DNA of 64,000 bases. It comes from Oncomelania hupensis (Eukaryota; Mollusca; Gastropoda; Littorinimorpha; Pomatiopsidae). Below, in pieces: positions 1 through 51,889 of the stretch (the stretch's first letter is position 1; each line of letters starts with the position of its first letter). The position numbers were made by a program, and so were the translations under genes. The notes under the pieces are model-generated. The model ran no database searches. It was not told where the DNA came from and saw only the letters and a program-made list of their open reading frames with translations. The stretch spans positions 280,729 through 344,728 of the forward strand of contig JBAHVR010000275.1 in NCBI GenBank assembly GCA_036898135.1. The letters are read 5' to 3'.

Positions 1-660
1 AGCCTATGACTTGACTTGACTTGACTCGTTAAGACGTTTGAGGCCCACTGGGCCTGTTCGTCTCTCAAAAAATAATAATACAGTGATCGTCCTAAGGATT
101 TGCAAAACCGGTACGACGTCACAGTATGAGTAAACAAACCCACTCGAACGCAAACCGGTAGGCCAGTCACTGAAACCGTTATGACCCATAGCAAAGCTTA
201 ATAATGCGTTACTATTTTTGCCACCGAAAATCTGCAGACGAATGCAGTGATTAATTTATTGCTCACCGTAAAGCCTACTAACTATAAGTTACTGAAACGA
301 TGTTTGCCAAAAATAAAAGTGAAAAAAGAGATTTTTGCTTCTTCATTATTACTAGCCTATCTGCCACTGTCGCAATACAAACTGACAAGCACGAGGAAAG
401 AAAAATTCGAAAAGTGCGTGAGTTTAATTTATCCGTATTCACGATAGCCTTGCACCGCCAATGTTATATCATTCTGTATTAATTACCTCAAAGAATATGG
501 CAAGGCTACTAAACGCATTCGCAGGCCTCTCGTCTACACTCCCTAAACACATAATCAGCGTGGCTGGCTGGCTGGCTCTTTCTCTCTCTCTCTCTCTCTT
601 CATTTCTCTTGTTTTTCTTTCTCTTTTCCTTTATTTTTGAAACCAGTCAAACAAAATAAG
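1..660. other. No gene recognised
   Basis: I see no exon with usable splice sites here. Short frames on both strands lack recognisable domains. Several copies of an ACCGGT-like hexamer occur near 165 and 660-740. Confidence 0.4.
561..600. repeat. GGCT and TC microsatellites
   Basis: Four GGCT units are followed directly by a TC tract. This is a simple repeat seen directly in the sequence. Confidence 0.85.
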
Positions 661-753
661 AACCGGTAGGCACTACCGGCTACTGATTTTTCAACTGGTA
701 TTTTTATTCTCAAACCGGTAAAATACTGGTAATTTCCGGTTAAATCCATCCCT
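655..753 (-). mobile_element. Possible hAT-type element end
   Basis: Read on the minus strand, the segment starts CAGGGATGG and continues with repeated ACCGGT and ACCAGT motifs. Many hAT elements and their MITEs begin with CAGGGRTGG. I did not find the opposite terminus or an 8-bp target duplication, so this is a weak assignment. Confidence 0.25.
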
Positions 754-789
754 GTAATAGTAACAACTTAGTAGTGCGCGTGGTGGCTT

Positions 790-1450
790 TAAGTTGCTAA
801 TGGTAACATGTTGGGTCGTAGAGGGTGGGAAGGGAGCGCCAGTGGCCGTGGAGGCGGGATTTGAAGGAATTCAGTGAGGGGGCAGATACAATGTTGTCTG
901 GCAGGTTGTTCCAGGTGGTAGCGACTCTGTTGGAGAAAAAGTGTCCCCTTACGTTCAGCCGGAAGCTCTTCTTGCATAGTTTGAGCGAGTGGCCACGTAG
1001 CCTATGTTGTTCGCTGGGGTGCTCGAAATGTGGCCGTTGAGTATCAAACGAGTTATGGAGGTATTTGTACACCTCGATCAAATCACCTCGGCAGCATCTG
1101 TGCTCCAAACAGGGCAGCCCCAATCTCCTCTGGGTAAGGCTTGTCCTTCAGCCAAGACAGCAACTTGGTCGCCCGTCTTTGAACGTCTTCGAGTTCGCAA
1201 CAGAGCAGCTTTAACTGAGGATTCCACACACAATGACCGTATTCCAATACAGGGCGAACAAGACTCTTGTATAGTTGTGCGAAGGTGCTTTCAGTCAAAT
1301 AGTCAAATGAGCGTCTGATAATACCCATAGTCCTGTTGGCCTTTGCTGCTGACTGTGACACCTGCTGCTTGAAACTCAGTTTACTGTCAATTATCACGCC
1401 CAAGTCTCTCTCTGCCTCACTCTCTGCTTTAAGTCCCTGGTGGACATGTG
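790..1450 (-). pseudogene. 3' end of a CR1/Jockey-type non-LTR retrotransposon
   Basis: Two overlapping minus-strand frames together give the C-terminal part of a non-LTR reverse transcriptase. The upstream frame (1403-1083) has the LGVIIDSKLSF-like block and the LVRPVLEYGHCVWNP block that follow the RT palm. The downstream frame (1123-797) carries CRGDLIEVYKYL, RGHSLKL, FFSNRV and WNNLP, the usual tail of this protein group. A frameshift near 1110 joins them, so the copy is dead. No endonuclease or YXDD core is present, which makes it a 5'-truncated insertion. The exact clade is uncertain. Confidence 0.8.
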
Positions 1451-3190
1451 GTACTTAGCATCAGATTTCTTGATTCCTAGTTTGAGGACACAGCACTATG
1501 ATGCCATTTATTGTAGATTACGTAGGACGCACTACTAAAGTACTATACATACTACTACTAGGTGGAATGAATTTATTGTTCATTTCCTATCACTACCGAA
1601 CGACTAAACTTCAAGTGTTCGAGACACAGAAATAAAAAGAGTATCACTGACATTACCTATCAAAGTCAGAACATCTGTGCTTAATATCTCGTCAATCACA
1701 ATTAAAAAAAAAAATCCAAGTTAACTAAACATTACCTCTCTGTCGGTGTTCTCCATCTTGGTTCTTGTTTCCCGTCGTTGGTCGTTGCACTGACGAGGCG
1801 AGATTGCGTTTTCCGAAGATCGAGATGCGCGCGCACATCTTACTTTATCTTGCTTATAGTGCAACGCGCCCCACTGTATCTGCTTGTTTTGGGGTACTTA
1901 TTTGGGATTTCCCGCAAGGCAAAAGCTAACAACAATATTCAATGAGGTGACATATAAAAATAGCAGAAGCGATTGCTTTGAATTCGGTTTTTTGTTACTT
2001 CTGCTCTGGCAACATAAGAAACGGCTGCAGTTTTTGCTGTCGTTTGTGACGTATCAGAATAGTTTCCGAAAGCCAGGCAAGAAAGTCCCAAACCATGACG
2101 TCATCAAGTTATTGTGAGAATGTTACCAGAATGAGAAATAATAAATTTTGACGTCTAGAGGCCAAACCAAATCGAGAATGACAATCCAAATTTCAGACCA
2201 TTAATTACAATTTGATTAGATGAAATTATAATTATTGGTTTGTCAGCATAGAGCTTGTTCTTACATTAGAATATCTTTACAAATTTGATTCTTGTTGCCC
2301 TTGACTACACTTCCGTGTTATTTTTTTAAGTAGTAGTAGTAGTAGTGTAGGGACTAGATCATGGTGATCATTAAGCCTCACGGCTTATTTAATGTCCCAT
2401 CTTTAGCACATATATTCCAGGTCTAATATAAGCCGGCTCAAGATGCTCAACTATCAAAATCATATTTTATAGATTTTAAAATTTCTTGTTCATCAATAAG
2501 ATTAACTTTCCCTTTTTTTTAGTAGACTGAGGGATGTAATGTTGATGCAAATTAACAGTTTCACCGTGCTATGGTAGCATGCTCAATGCGCTCAACAAAA
2601 AAAAGAATGATAGGAAGGTGCAAGTATTAGTAGTGTTCTTTTTCCATTAGACATTCCATGTACAATAACTGACTTAATTAGGATCAACGTACACTATAGC
2701 TGCTACTGTAGTAGGCCTACTGTAAGTACTGACTTTCTGTGTACAGGCTTGGAAAGTTCTGCAAAGGTAATTCTACTTACTATTTTTTTCAGTTTAGATC
2801 AATTCATTTGGGTCGTGTGGACATTTTAATTAGTGTCCCAGTTAATTTTGACAGGTTAATTTATATAATACTAGATAATTCATCAAATACACATTTTCAA
2901 TCCCTGTTCAACTTCAATTAAGGAGGTTCCAAATTTCACAAGTTTTAACAGGTGCTGATAGTTTTTCAGTTGGGTGCAACTTTATTATACTCAAACAAGT
3001 TTTACATAGAGGTTAAGCTCCGCAGTTTTGGGTCAAATGTTTGTTAGTGGCATTTCTTGCTGGGTTTTCTTAGGTTTGAACAAATGTTTAAATTTAATAT
3101 AATTATCAACTTTTGTTTATAATTTTAAATGCTTGTATTAAATCCCCTCTCTATCTTTTGAAATTTGGAATATGAAAGATCCGGTCTTCA
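1451..3190. other. Unassigned AT-rich sequence upstream of the caspase
   Basis: I see no coding exon. A short AGT tract lies near 2332-2345. The caspase promoter and any 5' untranslated exon may lie here, but I cannot place a TATA box or transcription start with confidence. Confidence 0.4.
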
Positions 3191-3199
3191 CGGTCCTAT

Positions 3200-3378
3200 G
3201 AAAAATGTTCTCTAGTATAGTCTGAAACCCTCATTATTTCTCAAGTATCATAATTAGAATAATCTTAAATGCTCAGTATTTATCAAGTATCATTACTAAT
3301 TATACTAATTATAATTAGTAATGATACTTGAGAAATACTGACGGTTTCAGACTGTCCGAGAATGCATTTTCTTTTCCT
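3200..3378. repeat. Imperfect inverted repeat (fold-back or MITE-like)
   Basis: The block ATTTCTCAAGTATCAT near 3236 and again near 3278 is mirrored by ATGATACTTGAGAAAT near 3320. TAGTCTGAAACC on the left matches GGTTTCAGACTG on the right. The centre, ATTACTAATTATACTAATTA, is itself nearly palindromic. The unit ends about 100 bp before the first caspase exon. No transposase or clear target duplication was seen. Confidence 0.65.
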
Positions 3379-3474
3379 ACATTTAATGCAAACGACATGT
3401 ATTTTATTAGACTGGAGAGATAATCTTAACCATTCTCTTTGTTTTTTTATTTTGTGAGGTGGAGAGTCACCACC

Positions 3475-44597
<41,123 letters not shown>

Positions 44598-44599
44598 AC

Positions 44600-44940
44600 A
44601 CTGAGAAGAACAGATCCTGAGGACAAGGCATCAGCTAACGATATATTAATTAGTACAAAATGAGTCTGGTTGAGTCAAATTTGACACAGCACTGAACTTC
44701 AGTTGATGCATTCGGTCCAAGTTGTATGTTGGGTGCAGATCTGTCTGCTGCAAATAGAAACTATTTGCATTAGGATTTTGTTTTCTTCCCCGCAGCAAAG
44801 TATGACCTTACATTTTGCCTCTATGGTAATAACTCATTGTACGATGTCAATTTTTCAGTGTAGGCATATCCTACGTTGTTGTTTATTGTGTGTGTATTAA
44901 TACATATAATTAATTTTGATCGGCTTTCATTTAATTAACT
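44600..44940. other. Region after the caspase stop
   Basis: Probably 3' untranslated sequence at least at the start. No AATAAA was found in the first 300 bp. Confidence 0.4.
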
Positions 44941-45300
44941 TCTTACTCACATGCATAGCAATGTGATTCTTTGTACTCACCCTCTAAAAAAAATTTTCCA
45001 GATTTTTGCAAATCTGTGTCAGATGAGTCCGAAATAGTCCAAAAATGAAATTTAAAACAAAAAACAAATCCGTCTCTCTGCCGTCTGTCTGTGCAAAACT
45101 TGCAAGTGGATTAATATCTCAAAACCTATTTCAAATATCACAACCAAACTTGGTAAGATGGTGTATATCCATGAGACCTCATAAATGATCAGTGAATGAA
45201 TGACTTCACTTCAATTTCAAGGTCACAAGGTCAACAAAGGTTAGTCAAAAAGTGACAATTTTTCAAAAAGTTCACTTTTTTTTCTGTTATTAATATTAAA
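44941..45300 (+). repeat. Interspersed repeat U, copy 2 (uninterrupted)
   Basis: It matches both blocks of the copy at 30691-31935 without the 0.84-kb insert, which shows that insert to be later. Confidence 0.82.
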
Positions 45301-45751
45301 CATGATTATATTAAAATAGGTATTACCAAAGAGCTTATTACGGATAGAGAGGGAACTTCCATTATGTCCTATACAAAAATGTGAGACGCTCTCACGGATT
45401 ATTTCCCTTTGCTCGGGCTGGCTATATTTCACCATCTGCTATATGAATGATCTGTGCGTGGTAACTTATTGAGCCTATGCCATTGCAAAAGAACATTTTT
45501 ATGGCAACGTTTGCAAAAACCAAACTTTTAGCCATCATGATTATTAACATTCCGCTACTGCTGTCTTTTTTTTTTTATTTTAATGTTTACTTATTGACAT
45601 TTATTAGGTGCTTTTATGCTGCTTATGTGTGTATGTCATAGGTTCATTTTCTGCCCTGGAATTTATTATTTTTTAATCAACGACAGATATTTTTAAATTA
45701 AAATATGCATGACAGACTGTTTCATTTATTCGAAACTGTAAATCCGTAATC

Positions 45752-45794
<43 letters not shown>

Positions 45795-46470
45795 CTGTCA
45801 TTCAATCAATTAATCACAATAAAGCACAATAACAAAATGTTTCACTAATAGTGTGAATTTAATTTATATCAGGTGTACCCCTACCCACCAACCCTCTCAC
45901 CTCCCACATCACTGGTTTAATAACATCAGTCACTTCATGGAAAATAATTAATTAATCAGACAGAACAATCAGAACCTACTGGCTAGACTACAACATTCCA
46001 CGCAATATAGATCTAATGCGCAGAAATTCACAGATCAGAACAAGGACTGAGTTTCTACATTACTTTTTTTTTCCCGTTTACTCTCAAACGAAAAGGGATT
46101 ACAACAGATCAAGGACCATTTTTGTGCCTAGGTAAGGGGTTATCTTGCACAGTATTTGATCACGAGGAGAAAACAGACTTAGTCTAATTTAACTTGTTAA
46201 CATAAGCAGTTTGACGAAGCCAAACTGCCAATCTGACATCTACTTTTGAAACATAAGCACAAATATAGTCAAACAACCTAGCAATAACGTAAACAGTGAG
46301 CGACCTGTTAAACGTAAACTGTCAGCAAGCAAACTGTTTTGGATTTAGCACATAGGTATAACATGAATCATTCAAGCCACTCTCCGATTGTTTTAACACT
46401 AACAACACTGCAGCGGTCTTAGTTTAGGCCTACATAAACACAAAAAAATGAAGTTTTTCAATTGCAATTT
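45301..46470. other. Unassigned AT-rich stretch
   Basis: I see no coding exon. A GA microsatellite lies at 45753-45792 and an AATAAA near 45819. Confidence 0.45.
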
Positions 46471-46472
46471 AC

Positions 46473-46612
46473 CTTTCTTTGTCTCTTAGAAATTTGAAAA
46501 AGGACTTGCCAACACAACTTTTCTTGTATCTGGCATTATGGAAATTGATAGCTGTGCAAAAGTCACCGCCCTGTTTCACTCGGTCGCCTTTTGACTTTCT
46601 GCCACGAGCCAT
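46473..46612 (-). CDS. Orphan first exon with a THAP-like zinc-finger start
   Basis: On the minus strand ATGGCTCGTGGCAG opens a 46-codon exon that leaves in phase 2 at the donor GTAAAT. GGDFCTAINFHNARYKKS followed by GKSFFKFLRDKER resembles the start of a THAP domain (C.A.NC.N...... SFFRFPKD.ER). The expected second zinc Cys is Phe (AINF). The rest of the finger would be in the next exon to the left, which I could not find. THAP domains are DNA-binding and occur in P-element-type transposases and host regulators. It could be a decayed copy of either. Confidence 0.5.
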
Positions 46613-47920
46613 TTTCAGCATGTCGACAAGGGAGCATAACTCGTACATTTCGTCTCGCGGTTCTGTACCAAGTTCCCCCTCTTTCTATCATAAGCTCTTT
46701 GGTATTACTTTGCATTTTAATGCAACTGTTTCTTTTCTTTTTTTTTCAGGCCACTAATTTTTCTGTTAAATATTGTGAGTTCCATGTGAGTCATATGGAC
46801 TTTGCCCTTCTAGTCATTTTAGTTCTTTAAAGTTTATTTTGTTTATAATATTATTTTACAAATGTGAATAGACATTAAATTAAATAAATAAATAATAAGT
46901 AAATAAATCTCCTAAAAGTGAGTCTCAGATTTTTTTTGATTTTTTTTTTTAAAGTTTTTCACTTGATAATATTATAGTAGTAGCAAAGAGCTTAAATATG
47001 TTCACCCACACACATTCAACATGGGAAGAGGGATGGGGGTCATCTAGCTTCAGCTGGCATTTTGTCGGTAGCTATCAGTTGCCGATGGTGGGCCGTTGGT
47101 CAAACATAGTTGGGTAGTGAGGGGCCGATGCATCAGTGTGATGGGCCATCATAAGCTAACTCATGGCAAATGAGGGGAATGTGCTGGCATTTTGTCAGCA
47201 TGCCATCAGCTGCCGGAAATGGGCCGATGAAATACCGATGGGCAGCCGATGGTCGGGCCAACGGTCGGGCCGCCGTTCACGTCCACTTTGCCAGCACTTT
47301 GCCAGCAGTGGGCCAACACACCTTGCCACCATTGGCCCTATTAGGGCCCTTTGTTGTATGACTGCTTGGAAAGTAATGTATAGAATGTTAATTTGGTTTG
47401 TGTTTACGATGCTGAGAGGCAATGTAAATATATAAATAGTGTAAAAGGTAATTTAGATGTTATGATAATGTGGATTTAAACATGTAAATAGTGGAGTAAT
47501 TTAAATGTGATGCTAGTATGTATAAACATATATGACATACATGATTGTACATAATGTCAGAAGTAATTAATTAAGTTTGATGTTAATATGTATGAACATG
47601 TCAATAGTACGTGAAGTACTAGTAATGTACACTTGATTTTTATACACTTGCAAATAAACATGTAAATAGTGCCTGAAGTCATGTAGTTGTGATTTGTGTG
47701 GAAAATGTCATGATATTGTTAATGTTATTAGTTATTGTTAATTTCCAATGTAATTATCAATATTATCACGGTCATATTTCTGTGTGTATTTTGAATGTTT
47801 GCTGACAATTAAACTGAAATTGCTTGTCAACAGAATGGAGGTTTTATGCAGTTTATATTGTTCCCTTCTTTTGTGTCATTCTGTCCACTGTGACAATCTT
47901 TTCATCATAGTATTCTTTCA
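46613..47920. other. Intergenic stretch without recognised gene
   Basis: A degenerate cluster of GGGCCGATG and CCGATGG motifs lies at about 47085-47290. The rest is AT-rich with TGTAAATAGT-like motifs at about 47480-47690 that recur irregularly. Confidence 0.45.

Positions 47921-47980
<60 letters not shown>
47921..47980. repeat. TCTG and TC microsatellites
   Basis: About eight TCTG units run directly into a TC tract. Confidence 0.95.
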
Positions 47981-47985
<5 letters not shown>

Positions 47986-48083
47986 TTGTGCGAGAATTTG
48001 CAAATTACTGTATAAATTAAATAAAACAATACAAGTGTTGGCAATACATTCATGCATTTAACACCGGATCAAAAATAGTAATT

Positions 48084-48246
48084 AATTCGGTAAATAATAT
48101 ATTCACTGAATTAATTAGAATTACATTCAAACATAATTTAAGAGAATAAACAAAATGTCAATTTTTGTTTATTCTCTCAAATTATGTTTAATTTTTTAAT
48201 AGATGTAATTCTACTTAAATCAGTGAATATATTATTTACTGAATTA
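48084..48246. repeat. Inverted repeat (fold-back element)
   Basis: TAAATAATATATTCACTGAA with ACATAATTTAAGAGAATAAAC on the left is mirrored by GTTTATTCTCTCAAATTATG and TCAGTGAATATATTATTTA on the right. The loop is about 10 bp. A right-arm-like copy recurs at 50396-50465 beyond the RTE-like copy. Confidence 0.85.
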
Positions 48247-48532
48247 AATAAACCTTTAAAAACAAACAAGTAAGTAAACAAACAAATCAAACTACGACTA
48301 CGCTTTTCCCAGGGGAAGCGGCCCAGAATTTCCCTATGGAAAAAGGGACAATATAAGGTAAATAAAAATCAATTAATTTTTATGTATTTTATTTCAATTG
48401 CAATTAATGTAAATCTTAATAATTTCATTTCCACCAAGTATTATTCTAGTTAATTATTTTTATTTGAATGCATTTCTTACACTTAATTATATTTTATTCC
48501 AAAAAAACTTTAATACTCTTGAATTTAGTTGC

Positions 48533-50345
48533 TTGGATAGAAGATCAATGCAGGAAATAGAGAACAGTCTGAACAAGAACAACAGCAAGAAGGCCTACCA
48601 GACTGTGAAGCGACTGACAAGTGTCAAACAGCCCAAAGTCTCCACTATCCAAAGCAAGTCTGGCATATGCCTTACAGAAGAACAAGAAGTCTTGGATAGA
48701 TGGACAGAGTACTGCTCTGACCTTTACAACCATACACCAAATGGAGACCCATCAGTTCTAGCATGTCCAGAGAACAGAGAAGAAGAAGAAATCCTCCCAA
48801 TTCTCCGGGAAGAAGTTGAGGCAGCAGTGCAAGCGCTAAAGAAAGGGAAGTCAGCAGGAGTGGACAACATACCCGCGGAACTGCTACAAGCAGGAGGAGA
48901 AGCGATGATTGATGCCCTCACCATTATCTGTAACAAGATCTGGCAGAGTGGGGAGTGGCCTATACCATGGACCCAGTCGCTTGTCATCACTCTTCCCAAA
49001 AAAGGTAACCTTCAGGAGTGTGAAAATTACCGCACCATCAGCCTCATCAGCCATCCCAGCAAGGTCCTCCTGAAAATAATACTCAACAGGTTGAAACCCC
49101 AAGCTGAACAAATCATAGCTGAAGAACAAGCAGGATTCAGGGCAGGGCGAAGTACCACTGAGCAGATTTTCAACCTCAGAATAATCTGTGAGAAATACCT
49201 ACAGCACCAACAACATCTATATCATGTGTTCATAGACTTCAAGAAGGCGTTTGACCGAGTCTGGCATGCAGCTCTATGGGCAACAATGAAAGTGTACAAC
49301 ATCAGCCCAAAAATTATTGAAGTCATCAAAAGCCTGTATGACAAGGCTACCAGTGCAGTCCTCCACAACAGAGCCATCGGGAATTGGTTCAGAACAACAA
49401 TCGGTGTGCGTCAAGGATGCCTACTCTCTCCAACACTCTTCAACATCTTCCTAGAGCGCATCATGTCGGATGCTCTTGCAGACCATGAAGGCACAGTCAG
49501 CATAGGGGGTAGAGCAATCTCCAATCTTCGTTTTGCAGATGACATTGATGGATTGGCTGGAGAGGAACAAGAACTTGAACAGCTGGTACAGAGGCTTGAC
49601 ACCACCTCCAAAGCCTATGGAATGGAAATAAGTGCAGAGAAGACCAAAATGATGACCAACAACACCAATGGCATCAATACGGACATCAAAGTCCAAGGCC
49701 AATCCCTCGACACAGTGCATAGCTTCAAATATTTAGGAGCCATTGTATCAGACAATGGGTCCCGACAGGAAGTCCTCTCCAGGATCGCACAAACAACTGC
49801 TGCCCTGACAAGGTTGAAGCCCATTTGGAAAGACAGAACCATCAGTCTACATTCCAAAGTAAGACTGCTGCGCTCTCTGGTCATCTCCATCTTCCTATAT
49901 GCTTGCGAAGCATGGACCCTCACAGCAGATCTCCAACGAAGAATACAAAGCATGGAGATGAGGTGCTACAGAAGACTTCTGGGCATTTCCTATACCCAAC
50001 ACATCACCAACGACGAAGTCCGACAGACCATCACACAAGCTATTGGACAACATGATGACCTGCTAACAGTGGTGAAGAAACGGAAACTTCGGTGGTATGG
50101 CCACGTCACCAGATCATCAGGCCTTGCAAAGACTATTCTGCAAGGCACAGTGCAAGGAGGTAGAAGAAAAGGGAGACCGAAAAAGAGGTGGGAGGACAAC
50201 ATTCGAGAATGGACTGGTTTGACACTGAGCGAAGCCATCAGGGCTGCTGAGGACAGAGAAAGATGGAGTATGCTGGTTAAACGATCATCTGTGGTGCCCC
50301 TACGACCTTCGGGTTACGGGACAGGATAGGATAGGTCTTTCTTTT
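48533..50345 (+). mobile_element. RTE-like LINE, longest copy with open RT frame
   Basis: The copy lacks the endonuclease domain (5' truncation at about GGATAGAAGATCAATG) but otherwise runs to the GGACAGGATAGGATAGG tail. It serves as the reference for the eight or more other copies in the window. Confidence 0.93.
48548..50329 (+). CDS. RTE-like LINE reverse transcriptase, unbroken frame
   Basis: From the chosen ATG the frame codes for 594 residues without a stop. In order: an N-terminal region (NSKKAYQTVKRL), RT fingers (KKGKSAGVDNIPAELLQAGG), LPKKGNLQECENYRTISLI, QAGFRAGRSTTEQIF, VFIDFKKAFDRVWH (palm, first catalytic Asp), GVRQGCLLSPTLFN, the FADDIDGL active site, a thumb with YGMEISAEKTKMM, and a C-terminal domain (FLYACEAWTLTADLQRR to KRWEDNIREWTGL). 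In the full element the endonuclease nicks target DNA and the RT copies RNA from the nick. Here that domain is missing, so independent mobility is unlikely. An intact frame suggests recent insertion. The start codon is arbitrary because the natural N-terminus is truncated. Confidence 0.93.
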   Translation: MQEIENSLNKNNSKKAYQTVKRLTSVKQPKVSTIQSKSGICLTEEQEVLDRWTEYCSDLYNHTPNGDPSVLACPENREEEEILPILREEVEAAVQALKKGKSAGVDNIPAELLQAGGEAMIDALTIICNKIWQSGEWPIPWTQSLVITLPKKGNLQECENYRTISLISHPSKVLLKIILNRLKPQAEQIIAEEQAGFRAGRSTTEQIFNLRIICEKYLQHQQHLYHVFIDFKKAFDRVWHAALWATMKVYNISPKIIEVIKSLYDKATSAVLHNRAIGNWFRTTIGVRQGCLLSPTLFNIFLERIMSDALADHEGTVSIGGRAISNLRFADDIDGLAGEEQELEQLVQRLDTTSKAYGMEISAEKTKMMTNNTNGINTDIKVQGQSLDTVHSFKYLGAIVSDNGSRQEVLSRIAQTTAALTRLKPIWKDRTISLHSKVRLLRSLVISIFLYACEAWTLTADLQRRIQSMEMRCYRRLLGISYTQHITNDEVRQTITQAIGQHDDLLTVVKKRKLRWYGHVTRSSGLAKTILQGTVQGGRRKGRPKKRWEDNIREWTGLTLSEAIRAAEDRERWSMLVKRSSVVPLRPSGYGTG

Positions 50346-50389
50346 GCTGTGTATATTGCTTCCATTCTATACATTTAATTTTATTGACA

Positions 50390-50470
50390 TTACTTTTGTT
50401 TATTCTCTCAAATTATGTTTCAGTTTTCAATATATGTAATTCTAGGTAATTCAGTGAATAATTATATTAT
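50390..50470. repeat. Third arm of the 48-kb fold-back sequence
   Basis: TTTGTTTATTCTCTCAAATTATGTTT, about 20 bp of spacer, TGTAATTCTA and TCAGTGAATAATTATATTAT match the right arm at 48165-48246. The RTE-like copy therefore lies between related arms. Confidence 0.75.
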
Positions 50471-50527
50471 TATTTAGTTAATTAATTGCAATTAAAAGAT
50501 TGAAAAATATCTGTTCCTCATGAAACA

Positions 50528-50782
50528 AGCTATCCTATCCTATCCTATCCTGTCCCATAACCCGAAGGTCGTAGGGGCACCACAGATGATCGCTTAACCA
50601 GCATACTCCATCTTTCTCTGTCCTCAGCAGCCCTCATGGCTTCGCTCAGTGTCAAACCAGTCCATTCTCGAATGTTGTCCTCCCACCTCTTTTTCGGTCT
50701 CCCCCTTCTACCTCCTTGCACTGTGCCTTGCAGAATGGTCTTTGCAAGGCCTGATGATCTGGTGACGTGGCCATACCATCGG
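50528..50782 (-). pseudogene. RTE-like LINE, short 3' fragment
   Basis: TATCCTATCCTATCCTATCC (reversed tail) leads into REWTGL and KRWEDNI-coding sequence on the minus strand. It ends near the RWYGHVT codons. It faces the plus-strand copy at 48533-50345 tail to tail. Confidence 0.9.
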
Positions 50783-50789
50783 TTACCAA

Positions 50790-51705
50790 CTCCGAAACAA
50801 GCTGCATGGCAAATTAATTTTATACATATATTGTTATTAAAGTTTTATAAATTTGTTTGTTTATATTTATAAATAATATGTACTTAATACCGCCAACATC
50901 TGGTGGTCCTAACACTGCATAATTCCTGCAATACTTAGCAATGTTTTAACAGACAGAATGAAGGTCTAATCAGTCTCGCGCGCCAACGGGAAATGGGGAG
51001 TAACTCGTTCCGACAAGAGTTGCTTCCCATAAACTGTCCAACTTTCGTTACACATGCTTATGAAGGAGTCGACTATCTTGGTATTGATAGTCTTTGGTAG
51101 TAGTAGGTTGAGGACGAAACAGGCCATGAAGGCTTTATGAACGTCCTATCTCATGTACACTTTGCTTGGGTCTATATGCATGCACTAGTGTTCCTATTTG
51201 TATTACTCATTAAAGCAATAGTCTAGAATAAATCTCCGAATGTTGGCGTTGTGTCCAGCTGGTTTTTAAAACATGTAATATTCTTTGCAGTTTTAGTTAG
51301 TGGTAAACTGTTCCATTGTGAAGAAACTCTGTTAGTAAAGAAACATTTTCTGATGTTAGTATTATAATGCTGCTTATGTATCTTACCTTCATGGGTTCCT
51401 AGTTTTGTTGTGATGAGGTGTTAGGAAAAAAGCCCTCATAGATTAGATCTAGATCATTGATTAGTTTAATAATCCACATTACTAGGTAAAATCTCTCTGA
51501 TAAGTGTATAATGAAAACAAGTTTGCAGGTCATTGTCGAAAATTAGGCCCAAAGGCTGTGGTGAAATACTGGACTCTATTTATACTCTCATTAACTTACA
51601 GTAGGTAAGGCGCTGTCTTTGTTGGCCTGTTTACCCAACTTGAAACATGGTAGCTTATGCAGCCAGTGTCATAAATACTGCTGACAAGTGCGGCCTGCAT
51701 TTAAT
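50790..51705. other. Unassigned stretch
   Basis: The segment 51240-51560 contains blocks such as CATGTAATATTCTTTGCAG and AACTGTTCCATTGTGAAGAA that resemble non-LTR 3' ends on the minus strand, but no frame is convincing. Confidence 0.3.
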
Positions 51706-51711
51706 TTGTCT

Positions 51712-51868
51712 ATGAGTCTGTCGGACTTCGTCGTTTGGTGATGTGCTGGGTATAGAAAATGCCCAGAAGTCTTCTGTAGCACCTCATCTCGCTTTGTATT
51801 CTTCGTTGGAGATCTGCTGTGAGGGTCCATGTTTCGCAAGCTTATAGGAAGATGGAGATGACAAGGTC
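51712..51868 (-). pseudogene. RTE-like LINE, internal fragment
   Basis: On the minus strand it covers the codons for VISIFL, CETWTLTADLQRR and YTQHITN with small indels. It lacks both element ends. Confidence 0.88.
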
Positions 51869-51889
51869 ATTGCGAGACCATGTAAATTG

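Noticed and set aside
46479..46830. Plus-strand frames near 46.5-46.8 kb
   Set aside because: They are antisense to the better supported minus-strand THAP-like exon, or have no features.
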